A stretch of 64,000 nucleotides of DNA from positions 992,001-1,056,000 of the forward strand of contig NC_085883.1 in NCBI RefSeq assembly GCF_035222275.1, given 5' to 3'. Positions within the stretch are counted from its first letter, which is position 1, and every line of letters begins with the position of its first letter. The DNA is from Podospora bellae-mahoneyi. Lineage: Eukaryota; Ascomycota; Sordariomycetes; Sordariales; Podosporaceae. The translations under genes and the position numbers were made by a program. The notes below the pieces were generated by a model that was not told where the DNA came from, ran no database searches, and worked only from the letters and a program-made list of their open reading frames with translations. Shown here piece after piece: positions 25,001-36,057 of this stretch.

Positions 25001-25207
25001 GTGGATTATTGTATTCAGGAGTAAGTGAATTGGCATGAATGTGGGGAGATGAGGATGGTGCTAACGTGGAATTGTAGGAGTGTGCTTGACTTTAACCCGA
25101 TGAACACGATTGCGTCGCATATGAGTTATTGGGCGGATGAGGATGTGGCTCATTTTGTCCTTTCGCAGCTGTTGCAGGGGGAGAGGGTGAGGACGCCAAG
25201 GGTGTGA
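22064..25207 (+). CDS. DDHD-domain phospholipase (PA-PLA1/DDL1-like), with a probable frame break at 24693-24698
   Basis: Intracellular phospholipase A1-type lipase family (human DDHD1/2, yeast Ddl1). Exon 1 22064-22315, intron 22316-22374, exon 2 22375-25020, intron 25021-25077 (GTAAGT, GCTAAC, TTGTAG), exon 3 25078-25207. The serine-hydrolase motif GHSLG lies near residue 605 (HIVGHSLGSAIMFD). The DDHD domain follows, ending with RVDYCIQE and SHMSYWADEDVAHFVLSQLL. The long frame stops at 24705 in mid-domain. The missing end continues in the +1 frame (SKMEDHVEKSEKTAERQ...), right after a run of six G at 24693-24698; five G would keep the frame open. A short intron ending CCAATAG is the alternative, but no good donor or branch site is seen. 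Otherwise about 1,010 residues. Confidence 0.88.
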
Positions 25208-25497
25208 TGATAGTGTGTGATGGTAATGAATGTATGTATGATGAGACGGGGGAAATTGGGAAGAGTAATGGATGGATGGATATACCCTTATTGTTACAGA
25301 GAGATAGAAACTGTTTGATGTTTGGGCATAGGAGAGGTGGTGCTTTTGACATGAAGGAACAGATCCGATGTTCAGTGTAGGGTATGTATGTATTATCAAC
25401 GCTTTTGATATCTCTAAACAGCTAGCCGCTTTTTATGTATCCTATCCCATTGTTGGTATCATATGCTATGCCCATCCACCCCTTCATCTCCATCCCC
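25208..25497. other. Convergent intergenic region
   Basis: About 290 bp between two converging genes, presumably both 3' untranslated regions. Nothing else seen. Confidence 0.5.
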
Positions 25498-26298
25498 TCA
25501 AATCATCCCCAACATCTCCGCATAACTCCCCCACGCGCCCCCCAACTCCCGGCACAAATCGCCCGCCGTCCTCCCCTTCCCATCCTTGATAAACCTGACA
25601 TCCTCCTCCTGGGGAACCGTCCCCCGTCTCGGCAGGCCCACACCCTCACAACTCTGCACCACCTGCTCTGGAAAAACAGAAGTGTGAACCCCGCTCTCGA
25701 GCCACAAAAGCAGCCAAAACACCTCCTCCTGCTCGTTCTCAAGAGCGAGGTGCATCGCAGTCTTGGACTCGTTCAAAAGGTCCTGCCAGCAGAGGAGCTG
25801 AGGCAGAGAAAGGGTGATGTCCTCGTCAGCGTCGACATCAGCCAACAACTCAAGAATGCCGGCCGTATCCCCCTCGCTGGCGAGGGTGTGGAGGGCTTTG
25901 GCGGGGCGGAACTGGGGGTTGACGGAGAGGTAGGTTTCTTCGGTTAGGTGGGGGAGGATGTTGAGGTTTTCTTGGACGCCGCCTTCGTTGGTGTAGGTTG
26001 TGAGGATTTGGGCGGCTTGGGAGGTGGGGAGGAAGGGGTTGGTGGAGGAGCCTGAGGCGGAACCGGAACCGGTGGGGGGGTTGGAGGGGAGGTAGGTGGT
26101 ACAGGAGGGGCAGCTGAGGGTGAGGGCGACGGTGGAGGAGAGGTCGAGGAGGCATTGCCAGTGGAAGTGGCATTGGCAAGGGAGGTGGAGGTCGTCGGGG
26201 ATGGGGGGTTGGTCTGCAGGGGGGGCGAGGGACTCGTCTTCTGAGTCGGGTTCGAATTGGAGGATTAAGGGTTGGTGGCAGGATTTGCAGAGGGACAT
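25498..26298 (-). CDS. RING-like zinc protein with ankyrin-like tail (hypothetical)
   Basis: Single-exon frame of 266 residues starting MSLCKSCHQPL. The N-terminal half shows a RING/treble-clef-like spacing: CKSC (4-7), CQCHFHWQC (about 41-49) and CPSC (about 64-67), which could bind two zinc ions as in E3 ubiquitin ligases. The C-terminal half has ankyrin-like helices: ALHTLASEGDTAGILELL, then KTAMHLALENEQEEVFWLLLWLESG, then DGKGRTAGDLCRELGG. This combination is known in uncharacterised fungal proteins; an E3 role is an inference. The 5' half of the coding strand is very pyrimidine-rich. Lies tail to tail with the DDHD gene. Confidence 0.75.
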   Translation of the reverse strand: MSLCKSCHQPLILQFEPDSEDESLAPPADQPPIPDDLHLPCQCHFHWQCLLDLSSTVALTLSCPSCTTYLPSNPPTGSGSASGSSTNPFLPTSQAAQILTTYTNEGGVQENLNILPHLTEETYLSVNPQFRPAKALHTLASEGDTAGILELLADVDADEDITLSLPQLLCWQDLLNESKTAMHLALENEQEEVFWLLLWLESGVHTSVFPEQVVQSCEGVGLPRRGTVPQEEDVRFIKDGKGRTAGDLCRELGGAWGSYAEMLGMI

Positions 26299-27029
26299 TT
26301 TGGGAGGGTGGTTTGAGGTGAAAGGCGGAGATGTGAGGGTTGTAGGTGAGGTGAGATGAGGTGACGAGGTACTAGGTGAGGTAGTTAGTACGATATTATT
26401 ATGTAAGTTTAATTCGTGAGTAATTACCTGAGTGAGAGTGATATGTGATGAGATCTGCTCACCTCACGTTTTGCTGAAGCCTGGAGTGTGTGTGAGTGGA
26501 GGTGAAGTTATTTCGAGATGCCAAGACAGGAAAGCAAAAAGTAATTTTTTTGGTGTTGCTGTTCGTGGGGTACGCGATTTATGCAGTATAACCTCTGAAT
26601 CATGACCCTGAAAAGGTCACTCCCTAACTCACCGCCCCTTGCATCTGGTTGGGCCGTTACCTTACGCAATCCCTCTGTGGCTTGGTTTCTGCCCAGGCGA
26701 TTACATCAGTGCCAGGCCGCCTGGGAACCCCCCGCCCCCGCCAGCCTTGGAAGGAGTGCAGCATGGAAGCTCCCCTATTTCCTCCACCTGCCCTGGACAT
26801 TGAAGCCTACCGTCTAAAAATCACACGATTACGACGACCCTTTCCCCGGCCAAACATAAAACCTGGAACTTCCATTGTTTGCTAAAGGCGCGCGGCCGTC
26901 TCGGGTTTCGTTTGCTTTACTTACTCCTCTTCTTGAGTACCATCTACAAGCATCATCAAGCTATCTTAGAGACACACCAGTACAGTTACCGCGTACTTCT
27001 GCGCGCTTCTCCGAATCCTCCGCATCACC
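26299..27029. promoter_or_regulatory. Divergent intergenic region upstream of fimbrin
   Basis: 731 bp between the RING/ankyrin gene and fimbrin, divergent starts. A run of GGTGAGG-type short repeats lies at 26330-26390. CT-rich DNA precedes the fimbrin start (26930-27029), as is common for highly expressed fungal genes. Confidence 0.5.
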
Positions 27030-29215
27030 ATGAACGTCCTCAAGATCCAGAGGTAGGACCAGTCTACCCCCAACAAAGAAACACGCGCGCATTGTTTTGC
27101 TGCCGGGGATTGCCTCAAGCTGACATGTAGCTACCTAGGAAATTCCCTCAATTCCAACAGCCCGAGATCTTCTCGTTAGCCGACGCCTTCCGTAAGCTCG
27201 ACGTTGACGACAAGGGTTACATTGATGAGGCTACCGCCATCAAGGCCACTCAGACCAGCGAGCGCAAGCCATACGATGTCGTCCGTCAAGCGCTAAAGGA
27301 GGTTGAGCTCGACTCCTCAAGAAGAGTCGAGCTGGAGGATTATGTTGGTGTATGTACTCGTCTTCTACTAGCTCGGGGGTAGCTACGCCAACTCAGCACC
27401 ACGTCATCTTGCGCCAGGTTGCTGACCCCTATTCTTCCACAGCTCATTGCCAAGCTCCGTGATGCTCCCTCCAACTCGCAAGGACTTTCCGCCGCTGCCG
27501 CCTCGCCAGCTGCTGTGATTTCCCAGAGAACAGGAGGAGGCCACTCTTCCAAGGGCAGCATCAGCAGAACTCAGGGCAAGATCTTTGTGCAAGGTTCGAA
27601 CTCTAACATTACCCACACCATCAACGAGGATGAACGCACCGAGTTTACGCGCCACATCAATGCCGTCCTCGCCGGCGATCCCGACATTGGCAACCGCCTC
27701 CCCTTCCCAACCGACACGTTCGAGATGTTCGACGAGTGCAAGGACGGTTTGGTGCTCGCCAAGCTCATCAACGACAGCGTTCCAGACACGATCGATGAGC
27801 GTGTCCTGAACCGGCCCAAGGGAGCCAAGAAGCTCAACGCCTTCCAGATGACGGAAAACAACAACATCGTCATTGAGTCAGCAAAGGGCATAGGCTGCTC
27901 AGTTGTCAACATTGGTGCCGGGGATATCGCTGAGGTCAGGGAGCATCTCATTCTGGGACTGATTTGGCAGGTTATTCGCCGGGGTCTGTTGGGCAAGATT
28001 GACATCAAGCTCCACCCCGAATTGTACCGTCTGCTTGACGAGGACGAGACTCTGGAGCAGTTCCTCAGACTGCCCCCTGAGCAGATCCTCCTCCGGTGGT
28101 TCAACTACCACCTCAAGGCTGCCAACTGGCCCAACAGGGTTACCAATTTCTCGTCGGATGTCAAGAATGGCGAGAACTACACGGTGTTGCTGGCCCAGAT
28201 TGGCTCTGAGTATGGTTGCACTCGGGCCCCTCTTCAAACTCGGGATTTGCACCAGCGCGCTGAGGAGGTTCTCCAAAACGCTGACCTTCTTGGATGCCGC
28301 AAGTTCTTGAGCCCTTCTTCGCTTGTTGCCGGTAACCCCAAGCTCAATCTTGCCTTCGTTGCCAACCTGTTCAACACCCACCCCTGCCTTGACCCAATCA
28401 CCGAGGAGGAGAAGCTCGAGGTGGAGGACTTTGATGCGGAAGGCGAGCGCGAGGCCCGTGTTTTCACCCTCTGGCTCAACAGTTTGGATGTGCAGCCCGC
28501 TGTCCAGTCCTTCTTTGACGACCTCCGCGACGGCACCATCCTTCTCCAGGCCTACGACAAGGTTATCAATGGCTCGGTCAACTGGCGGCACGTCAACAAG
28601 CTCCCCGCGCACGGCGGTGAGATGTCGAGATTCAAGGCTGTAGAAAACACCAACTACGCCATTGAGCTCGGCAAGCAAAACGGCTTCTCGCTTGTTGGCA
28701 TCCAGGGTGCGGATATCACTGATGGGCAGCGCACTCTGACGCTTGGTCTGGTCTGGCAGCTCATGCGCAAGGATATCACTGTTACCCTGAAGGGCCTGGC
28801 GCAGCGGTTGGGCAAGCGCGAGATCACCGATTCGGAGATGGTCCGGTGGGCCAACGACATGGTGCGCAACGGCGGTCGCACAGGGACCATCCGATCGTTC
28901 AAGGACCCTGTCATTAGGTCGGGTGTGTTCTTGCTGGATGTGCTGAATGGTATGAAGAGCAGCTATGTCGACTACGATCTTGTCACGCCTGGCCGGAACG
29001 ACGAGGAGGCGTATCTCAATGCCAAGCTCAGTATCAGTATTGCGAGAAAGATGGGGGCGACGATTTGGTTGGTGCCCGAGGATATTTGCCAGGTTCGCAG
29101 CCGTTTGGTGACGACGTTTATTGGTACGTGTTTCGGTTCCTGATGAACACGGTGAAGAAGCTAATGTGGTAAAACTACAGGTTCTCTGATGGCAACTCAC
29201 GAAAAGATGCAGTAG
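27030..29215 (+). CDS. SAC6: Fimbrin, actin-bundling protein
   Basis: Cross-links actin filaments in cortical patches and cables. Four exons: 27030-27052, 27139-27349, 27443-29123 and 29181-29215, total 649 residues (yeast Sac6 is 642). The start MNVLKIQRKFPQFQQPE matches fimbrin N-termini. An EF-hand-like helix pair follows (LADAFRKLDVDDKGYIDE, residues ~20-40), then four calponin-homology domains in two actin-binding pairs: EFTRHINAVL...DGLVLAKLINDSVPDTIDERVLN; LLRWFNYHLKAA; EARVFTLWLNSLD; MVRWANDMV. The 35-nt last exon encodes SLMATHEKMQ. All four exons join in frame with GT..AG introns. The first intron sits after codon 7. Confidence 0.96.
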
Positions 29216-30038
29216 AATGGAGCATCTTTTCGTTTGTTATAAGTTGGAACTCGACAAAAGGTGGGGAGGCGGGGACAGGCAAAGTTCTTGGGAAAAGTTG
29301 CGACTACGAAAACAAGTCTGTTTTACGGATTCTCAGTCATTTTCCTTTTGTTCATGCCCCGAATTGTTCTGTTTAGGTAGCACTTTTTGTTGATGGCTTG
29401 GGCGTGTGTTTTTATTTACTTTTTCTGCAGAGTAGCCGAGTCATGCGGCGTCTTGAATTCTATCTAGTTGAATCCTTGAATTGGGGAATGTTCCTGGTCT
29501 CATCCGATGTGTTGAGGGGACGGGTCTGAGTGTTAGGTCTGAGATGATGAGTTGGTTCGGCGCCACTGGTGATGGGGAGCTGAAGGGGTCAAGCGCTAAC
29601 TTTGCATGCATGACCCAAGGCTGAGTATCGACGGTTTAACAACTGGATAGGTGAGGTTGTTGGTGAGAACAACAGCCACTCTGGTTCCGAGTACCCCCTT
29701 CGTAGACGCTGAGGCAGTGAGTTGAGGGTCAATTCAGGGGTTCTGGGTGGAGTCACTCCCGATAAGCGGTGACGGGCGGCAGATTGAACCCTTGCTCCCC
29801 CAAAAGTGCAAAAGGAACAAGGGATCCCGCGACAAGAGAGGGGCACTGGACATTGCATGCGCGACCGGCCGAGACGGTCTTCTTTTGCCCCACCAAACTT
29901 GAGTCAACGGTGGTTCTCGATCTCTGGAACACACTTTTCCTTGGACACCTTTTCAACCCATTGACTTTTTTTTTCCTTTCTGCGCATACTCGAGGACAGG
30001 GACGGGACGAAGGAAGGAACAGAAAACTAGTAGTGACA
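29216..30038. other. Intergenic between fimbrin and tyrosyl-tRNA synthetase genes
   Basis: 823 bp. The left part is the fimbrin 3' untranslated region. Right part has a T-rich run (29965-29985) shortly before the synthetase start. No other signal seen. Confidence 0.5.
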
Positions 30039-31375
30039 ATGGCGGCCGACAACAGCAACGCGGAACAGAGGTTCGCTCTCATCAAGGAGAACCTGGCCGA
30101 GTTCCTCAATGAGGAGATCATCAAGAAGGTTGTTGATGAGGGGGGCCATCCCAAGATTTACTGGGGTTTGTATTTACCTTTCACTTGCATAGTATAGGGG
30201 GAACAAGATGAGTTATTGACAGAAAGAAACCAAAATCAGGCACGGCAACCACGGGCCGCCCTCACTGCGGCTACCTCGTCCCCGCCATCAAGATGGCCCA
30301 GTTCCTCGCCGCCGGCTGCGAGCTGACGGTCCTCCTCGCCGACATCCACGGCTTCCTCGACAACCTCAAGGCCCCTCTCGAGCTGGTAATGCACCGCGCC
30401 GAGTTTTACCGCTACACCATCTCCACCCTCCTCGGCGCCGTCGGCGTCTCGACCGAGAAGCTCAAGATTGTGCTCGGGTCGTCGTACCAAAAGTCGGCCG
30501 AGTACGTCATGGATGTGTACAAGATGGCCTCGATCATTTCGGAGCATGACGCTAAAAAGGCGGGCGCGGAGATTGTCAAGCAGACGGATAACGCGCCGCT
30601 GAGTGGGCTGCTGTACCCGATTTTGCAGGTGCTGGATGAGCAGTATCTTGATGTGGATGCGCAATTTGGTGGGGTCGATCAGAGAAAGTTGTTTATTGCT
30701 GCGAAGGAGTGGTTGCCCAAGCTGGGTTACAAGGAGAGGGCGCATTTGATGAACCCGATGGTGCCTGGGTTGCATGGGGGGAAGATGAGCTCGAGTGATC
30801 CGGATAGCAAGATTGACTTGTTGGACTCGCCGGAGACGGTGGCTAAGAAGATCAAGAAGGCGCATGCGGCGCCGCAGGTGACGGAGGATAATGGTTTGTT
30901 GGCTTTTATTGAGTATGTGCTGCTGCCGGCGAGCGGGTTGAGAGGGAAGAAGGAGTTCAAGGTGGAGAGGGAGAGGGATGGGTTGGAGACGTTGGTTTAT
31001 GAGGATATTGAGAAGATTAGGGAAGATTACAAGAATGATATCGTGAGTGTTTCCCGCTGTGATGAGTGAGATAGGAATGGGGGGGGGAGGGGTGCTAACA
31101 TTTGGTGACAGTTGACGCCACAATTGATCAAGCCTGCGATCACAAGAGACTTGAACGCTCTTTTGGCACCTATCCAGGAGGCGTTCAAGAACAACAAGGA
31201 GTGGCAGGAGATTGCCGAGAAGGCCTACCCTCCTCCACCAAAGAAGGAGAAGAAGGTCAAGAACAAGGGGACACGCTACCCCGGCGGTGGCAAGCCTGAG
31301 GAGAAGGCGTTGCCAGTGAGGACAAACGGTGATGCGCCTGCGGAAGCTACGGAGGCTGCTCCATCTGCTCAATAG
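30039..31375 (+). CDS. TYS1: Cytosolic tyrosyl-tRNA synthetase
   Basis: Charges tRNA-Tyr with tyrosine in the cytosol. Exons 30039-30165, 30240-31042 and 31112-31375 give 397 residues (yeast Tys1 394). The class I HIGH-type signature is TATTGRPHCGYLVPA, right after the first splice junction. Other landmarks are the tyrosine-binding segment QFGGVDQRKLFIAA and the KMSSS loop GGKMSSSDPDSKID near residue 222. The C-terminal tail is Lys-rich (KEKKVKNKGTRYPGG) and probably a tRNA-binding or nuclear-localisation extension. The first intron interrupts the codon just before the ATP-binding motif. Its archaeal/eukaryotic-type sequence rules out the mitochondrial enzyme. Confidence 0.97.
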
Positions 31376-32291
31376 CTTACCTTTTGAGGTGTTGTGTTGG
31401 TGCTTGGGTCAGCGTAGGAAAAGGCGTTGTGTGCAGTCGGAATGGGTAGAAAGCGTTTAGATACATGCTCTTCTAACATTGCCTGCGGGGTGTTTGCTGT
31501 TTGCTCATGAATGGTATGAAAAGTGCAATGGAAACAATTCTGATCTCACAAAGAACACTTCGAGAAATGTCTCAATCGAGGATACCACATCCATGGTTCC
31601 GGGGTGGGACGAAGGTCGAGGTTGAGGGAGTGAAGGGAACAGCACCCTAACCCTTGTTGGTTGCTATGTGCTCTTTGACCTGTTGCCGGCATTCCGACGG
31701 CGGACGTTACACCTGGGCCCGGCCCCACGCCACCCGGGCGTTGGGCATTCCTCCACCTCCGTATCCGTCTCTTTTCCCTCTTCTCCCTTTGAGACCATGT
31801 CTCTTAGCCACGCTTACATGGTTCCGCCCGATCCGAGGCGGACTGTTGCATGTTTTTGGCACCGGTGAATCCGTGAAACAATAGGTATAGGAACACAAGA
31901 CAGAAATAGAATGAAATGTGTTGTTGCATCGCATCATACAGATCACGAGAGGTGTTTATATAATATGAACCGAAGGATGTAGAAATGTGCTTTATATGTC
32001 GGGTTGCCTGCGACGTCTTCCGGGCTGGCGGCTGCCTTGCCTTATAAGCTGATATATACATATACATGCAGGCCTTTTTTTTTCTTGCTTGCGCAAGCAG
32101 AGCAGATCAAATCCCAGATGCAACTCTACCATGTCATGGTGGGCATCGCCCTGCTAATCACGTCGCCTCATCATTCTCACATCATTTATTTCTGGAATGA
32201 GTTTCGGGGGATTTGGGGGGAGTTTTTGGATGCGTTGTATGCGCAGCAGGTGACTTTTTAAGAAATCAAGTTTTTTGATTATCAGATTGCA
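31376..32291. other. Intergenic region upstream of the acyltransferase gene
   Basis: 916 bp. Frames such as 32004-32261 have no recognisable product. A TATATA run at 32050-32065 is a candidate promoter element for the gene starting at 32292. Confidence 0.4.
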
Positions 32292-34159
32292 ATGACGGTG
32301 CTAGCCAACGGTGAGGATAACGGTGCGATGGATTCGACGGTGGCATTTAACGGCTTTCATCATGGCCACAACTCCGGGTCGGAGGCGGCTCGGCCGGGGA
32401 TATCGTCGATTGAGAGCTCGACTACTACGAGTGAGGAGGAGTTTGGGGCGGATTTATCGCTTTCGAGGCAGAAGACGGTTACTGCGCAGTCTTGTCGCGA
32501 TGACTACCAGCCGTCGACACCACCATCGTCGTTTTCTCAACCAACACCATCGACGCCACCCCTCACACCTAAGTTTACTACCCATGTCGTCAAATCAGAG
32601 CAAAATGAGAGGAAACACCATCACCTTCGCCACCACAAACAATTCACCACCCCGATCTTCACCCCCTCGTTGACAACATTTGACCGGCACAATCCCCTCG
32701 CCACCTCGTCCCCGTTCTTCGGATTTTACACCCTGTTTTGGATGTCGGTTTTTTTGTTCGTGGTCAAGATTGGGGCGGATAACTGGAGGGAATATGGCAA
32801 TGTGCTTGGGACGCATGAGATCCTGTCGACGATGTTTGCTCCTGGGAAGGAGGTGGTGGTGTTGGGTCTGGCGGACGGGGTGATGTGTGGGTTGACTGGG
32901 GTTGGCTTAGTTATACAACGGGGGGTGGTGTTGAGGAGGGGGGTGAATTGGGATGGGTCCGGGTGGGTGGTTCAGCATGTTTGGCAGACGGGGTTTATGG
33001 CTGGGGTGGTGGGTTTTACTCTTTGGAGGGGGTGGCCGTGGACGCATACGGTTTTTTTTGTTATGCATGGGGTTGTGATGGTGATGAAGATGCATAGTTT
33101 TGGGTTTTATAATGGTTATTTGTCTGGGTTGTGGAAGAGGAGGGAGGGGCTGAAGGGCAGGGTGGAGAGGTTGGAAAAGGGGGTGATAACTGAGGGAGTT
33201 GCTAGCTCTGTTGAGAAGGCGAATAACACCGCAACAACAACTCGAAGACGGCATGGGGAAGGGGAAGAAACTGATACGCTCAAGGAAGTCAACATGCTCA
33301 AAAGTGAAATCGAGGCTCTTACTGAGGAGCTCAAGGGCAAGGCAACAGATCCGTCGAGGGCATACCCGAATAACCTCACCGTCTGGAACCACTACGAGTA
33401 CATTGTCTTCCCGACGGTGGTCTACGAACTCGAATACCCCCGCTCCAACAAAATCAACGTCTACTACGCCCTCGAGAAACTGGTCGCCTGCTTCGGCATC
33501 ATCTTTGTCATGATCATGATCTCCCAGGCCTTTATCTACCCGGTCGTGATGCAGACTCTGGAGATGAAGGCGCAGAACATGCCCCTGGCCGAACGGTTCA
33601 AGCAGTTTCCCTGGATGCTGCTGGACCTGATCTTCCCGTTCATGATGGAGTACCTGCTGGTGTGGTATCTGATCTGGGAGACCATCTTGAACTTTTTAGC
33701 CGAGATCACGTACTTTGCCGACAGGAGCTTCTATGATGCGTGGTGGAACTGTGTGAGCTGGGATCAGTTTGCGAGGGACTGGAACAGGCCGGTGCATAAT
33801 TTCCTGCTGAGGCATGTTTATCATAGCTCCATCTCGGCGTTCAAGGTCAACAGGCATACGGCGACGCTGATTACGTTTGGGCTGTCGGCTTGTGTGCATG
33901 AGCTGGTGATGTGGTGTATTTTCAAGAAGTTGAGGGGGTACTTGTTGGTGTTGCAGATGTGCCAGTTGCCGGTGAGTCTTTCCTGTTTATTACCCCTTAC
34001 TTGGATTATGGGCTTGGTGCTGATGAGATGTGTGTATAGTTGGTGAGGTTGAGTAGGACTAGATGGCTCAAGAATAGAGCAACGCTTGGGAATATGATAT
34101 TCTGGCTGGGGATATTCACTGGGCCGAGTGTGCTGTGTAGTCTGTATCTAATTCTGTAA
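32292..34159 (+). CDS. Sterol O-acyltransferase (ARE1/ARE2-type MBOAT)
   Basis: Endoplasmic reticulum membrane enzyme esterifying sterols with fatty acyl-CoA for lipid droplets. Exon 1 32292-33971 and exon 2 34040-34159 (intron 33972-34039, GTGAGT...TATAG) give 599 residues. The first ~130 residues are Ser/Thr/Pro-rich and polar, as in yeast Are proteins. Multiple membrane segments follow. The family motif FYxDWWN appears as FYDAWWNCVSWDQFARDWNRPVHNF near residue 480, and the active-site His region as SACVHELVMW near residue 535. YYALEKL and HYEYIVFPTVVYELEYPR are also ACAT/ARE-like. The very G-rich coding strand at 32870-33190 is in frame and uninterrupted. Diacylglycerol acyltransferase is less likely given the FYxDWWN context. 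Confidence 0.9.
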
Positions 34160-34737
34160 ATTTGTTTATGTCAGCAGCAATGGAATCATTAGTAGAGAGA
34201 GTTGTTTGCGGTTGTTCCTTTGTCCATGTCTCCATGTCTGTCCTCGACTCGATCTGCTTTGAGTGTCGGTGGGTGCAGGGAAGTTGAGGATAAAAAGGCT
34301 TGGCTGACACAGCTTCACAGTGTGCCCCACCCAATCACGAGCGTGGAAATAGTGGGCCCTTTCTAGCTTTCAAGTCCGCATCGGGGGCCTTGCCTTTCCA
34401 CTTTCAACGTTGCCATTCTCCGACACCTCGTCACCGCCAAACACCAACCTTCATCAACTCCCCAGAGCAGAGCAACTTCACCTGTCAGAGGTGCCCATAC
34501 CAGACATTCAAAAGACGGTCACTGGATATCTTTCCAAAACCACACGGACCACCCCGACGTCACTGATACTCTGGGAGAGCTGAAGCTAGCCAGCCGTTGC
34601 GCTGTCCCGTTACCCACCTGTCTAAATTTTTCTCAGGCTCCTTCTCGCTCCAAATAACACCATCAGCACCACTACCTGTGTGGCAGCTATTTCCATCGCG
34701 TCTCCCCTCTCCCATCGACTCGCCATCAACCACCATC
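34160..34737. promoter_or_regulatory. Intergenic region upstream of the SR protein gene
   Basis: 578 bp, with CT-rich leader sequence at 34630-34700. No coding signal. Confidence 0.4.
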
Positions 34738-36057
34738 ATGTCTCGCAACGGCACTACCCTCTACGTGACCGGTTTCAGCCACGGAACTCGCGCGCGCGAC
34801 CTCGCGTACGAATTCGAGCGGTACGTCTAACTCAACTCAGCACCCAACCACCACCACCAGAACGCGGCGATGGCTCGATCACCAGCTTCGAGCTCGGTCC
34901 TCGAATCCTACCTACCTCCCTCCCCCTATCGTCATCGTTCCTCGTTCCTCGTTCCTCGTCCCCCTTTATCCGCCCTCCTCCTCCTGCAATGCCTTCCGTC
35001 GTCGGGCTAGCCTCCCCCCTTTCGCCCTCGCTGCATACCCTTTCCACCCACCTAGCTACCTCCCGTCGTCGGCATGCTCGCTGCCCTCAGTCGCGCTCTT
35101 CTCGCTCTCGCACCTCCGCGCCCTCGTACTTCCTCCCTTCGATCGAGCGGTCGGCGATGACTTCAATATGAACATCTCTCTCCTTTGTCATTTTTGGGCG
35201 AGTCTTCCTGCTAGGTCGCAGATATCCTCAGAGCTTGGATTGCGCGCAGCCAGCGAATTCCTTTGATGCTTTTGTCTCACAATCCGCTGGTGGTAACCAA
35301 ATGCTGACACGAATCAACATGTAGATATGGACGTCTTGTCCGTTGTGACATTCCGGCTCCTCGCTCTGCCTCCAGCAGACTGTACGTATGATTCTCTCCT
35401 TCGAACGACGTGTCTGTTGCTAACACTTTCTCAGCTTCGCTTTCGTCGAGTACGAGGACCGCCGTGACGCGGACGACGCGTATCATGATATGCACAACAA
35501 GCGCATTGGCCGTGATGACATCTTGAAGATTGAGGTATGTTCTCCTACCATGTGTCGGCAAGAATACAGGAGGCTAATATGGTTCACAGTGGGCTCGCAC
35601 TCCCCCCTCTGCTTCGTGGAGATTCGACCGCAACGAGCGTGATGGCCGCCCTCGCCGTTCTTCTCCCCGCCGCCGCTCTCCCAGTCCTAGACGCAGCACC
35701 CGTGACTACTCTCCCAGAAAGGATGACCGCCGGGAGCGTGATCGCGATAGAGACTACGACCGCGACCGCCGTGACACCCGTGATCGTTCTCGCAGCCCTG
35801 ATCGGTGAGCTCCCATATCCTTGTGTCAAAAGTTCTGTTTAGTATGCTGACCTGGAACCTTGTAGTGAGCGGGATCGTGATGTCAAGGAAGACCGCGACC
35901 GTGAAGACCGTGACCGCCGCGAGAATGGCACTAACGGTGATGACAGAAAAGGTACGTCTAGTTGTTGGTTTTATATGGCAACCCTTTATCTAACAATTCA
36001 GCAGCCCTGGACAGCCCTGAACGTGCCGCCCACGACGATCTCGATATTGCCGAGTAA
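34738..36057 (+). CDS. SR-type splicing factor with one RRM and an RS-like tail
   Basis: Pre-mRNA splicing regulator of the SRSF type. Six exons: 34738-34820, 35325-35381, 35435-35534, 35590-35804, 35866-35951 and 36002-36057, 198 residues. The RRM runs from [33 protein letters not shown] (RNP2 LYVTGF) to RLFAFVEYEDRRDADDAYHDMHNKRIGRDDILKIEW (RNP1 FAFVEY). Afterwards come an RS-like stretch (RPRRSSPRRRSPSPRR) and RD/RE repeats. Intron 1 is 504 nt, far longer than the other four (50-61 nt). The last intron ends in a CAGCAG tandem acceptor. Both features fit splicing-based self-regulation known for SR genes, but that is inference. Confidence 0.92.
34821..35324 (+). promoter_or_regulatory. Unusually long first intron of the SR protein gene
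   Basis: 504 nt from GTACGT to ATGTAG, with a branch-like TGCTGACA at 35302-35309. It contains long CT-rich tracts (34900-35110) and several stop codons in each frame, so retention would truncate the protein inside the RRM. Other introns in this gene are about ten times shorter. Confidence 0.6.

Noticed and set aside
27899-29200. 433-codon minus-strand frame opposite fimbrin
   Set aside because: Shadow of the fimbrin exon; no family resemblance.
30236-31372. 378-codon minus-strand frame opposite tyrosyl-tRNA synthetase
   Set aside because: Low-complexity Leu/Arg-rich shadow.
32004-32261. 85-codon frame upstream of the sterol acyltransferase
   Set aside because: No homology signal; lies in the probable promoter/leader.
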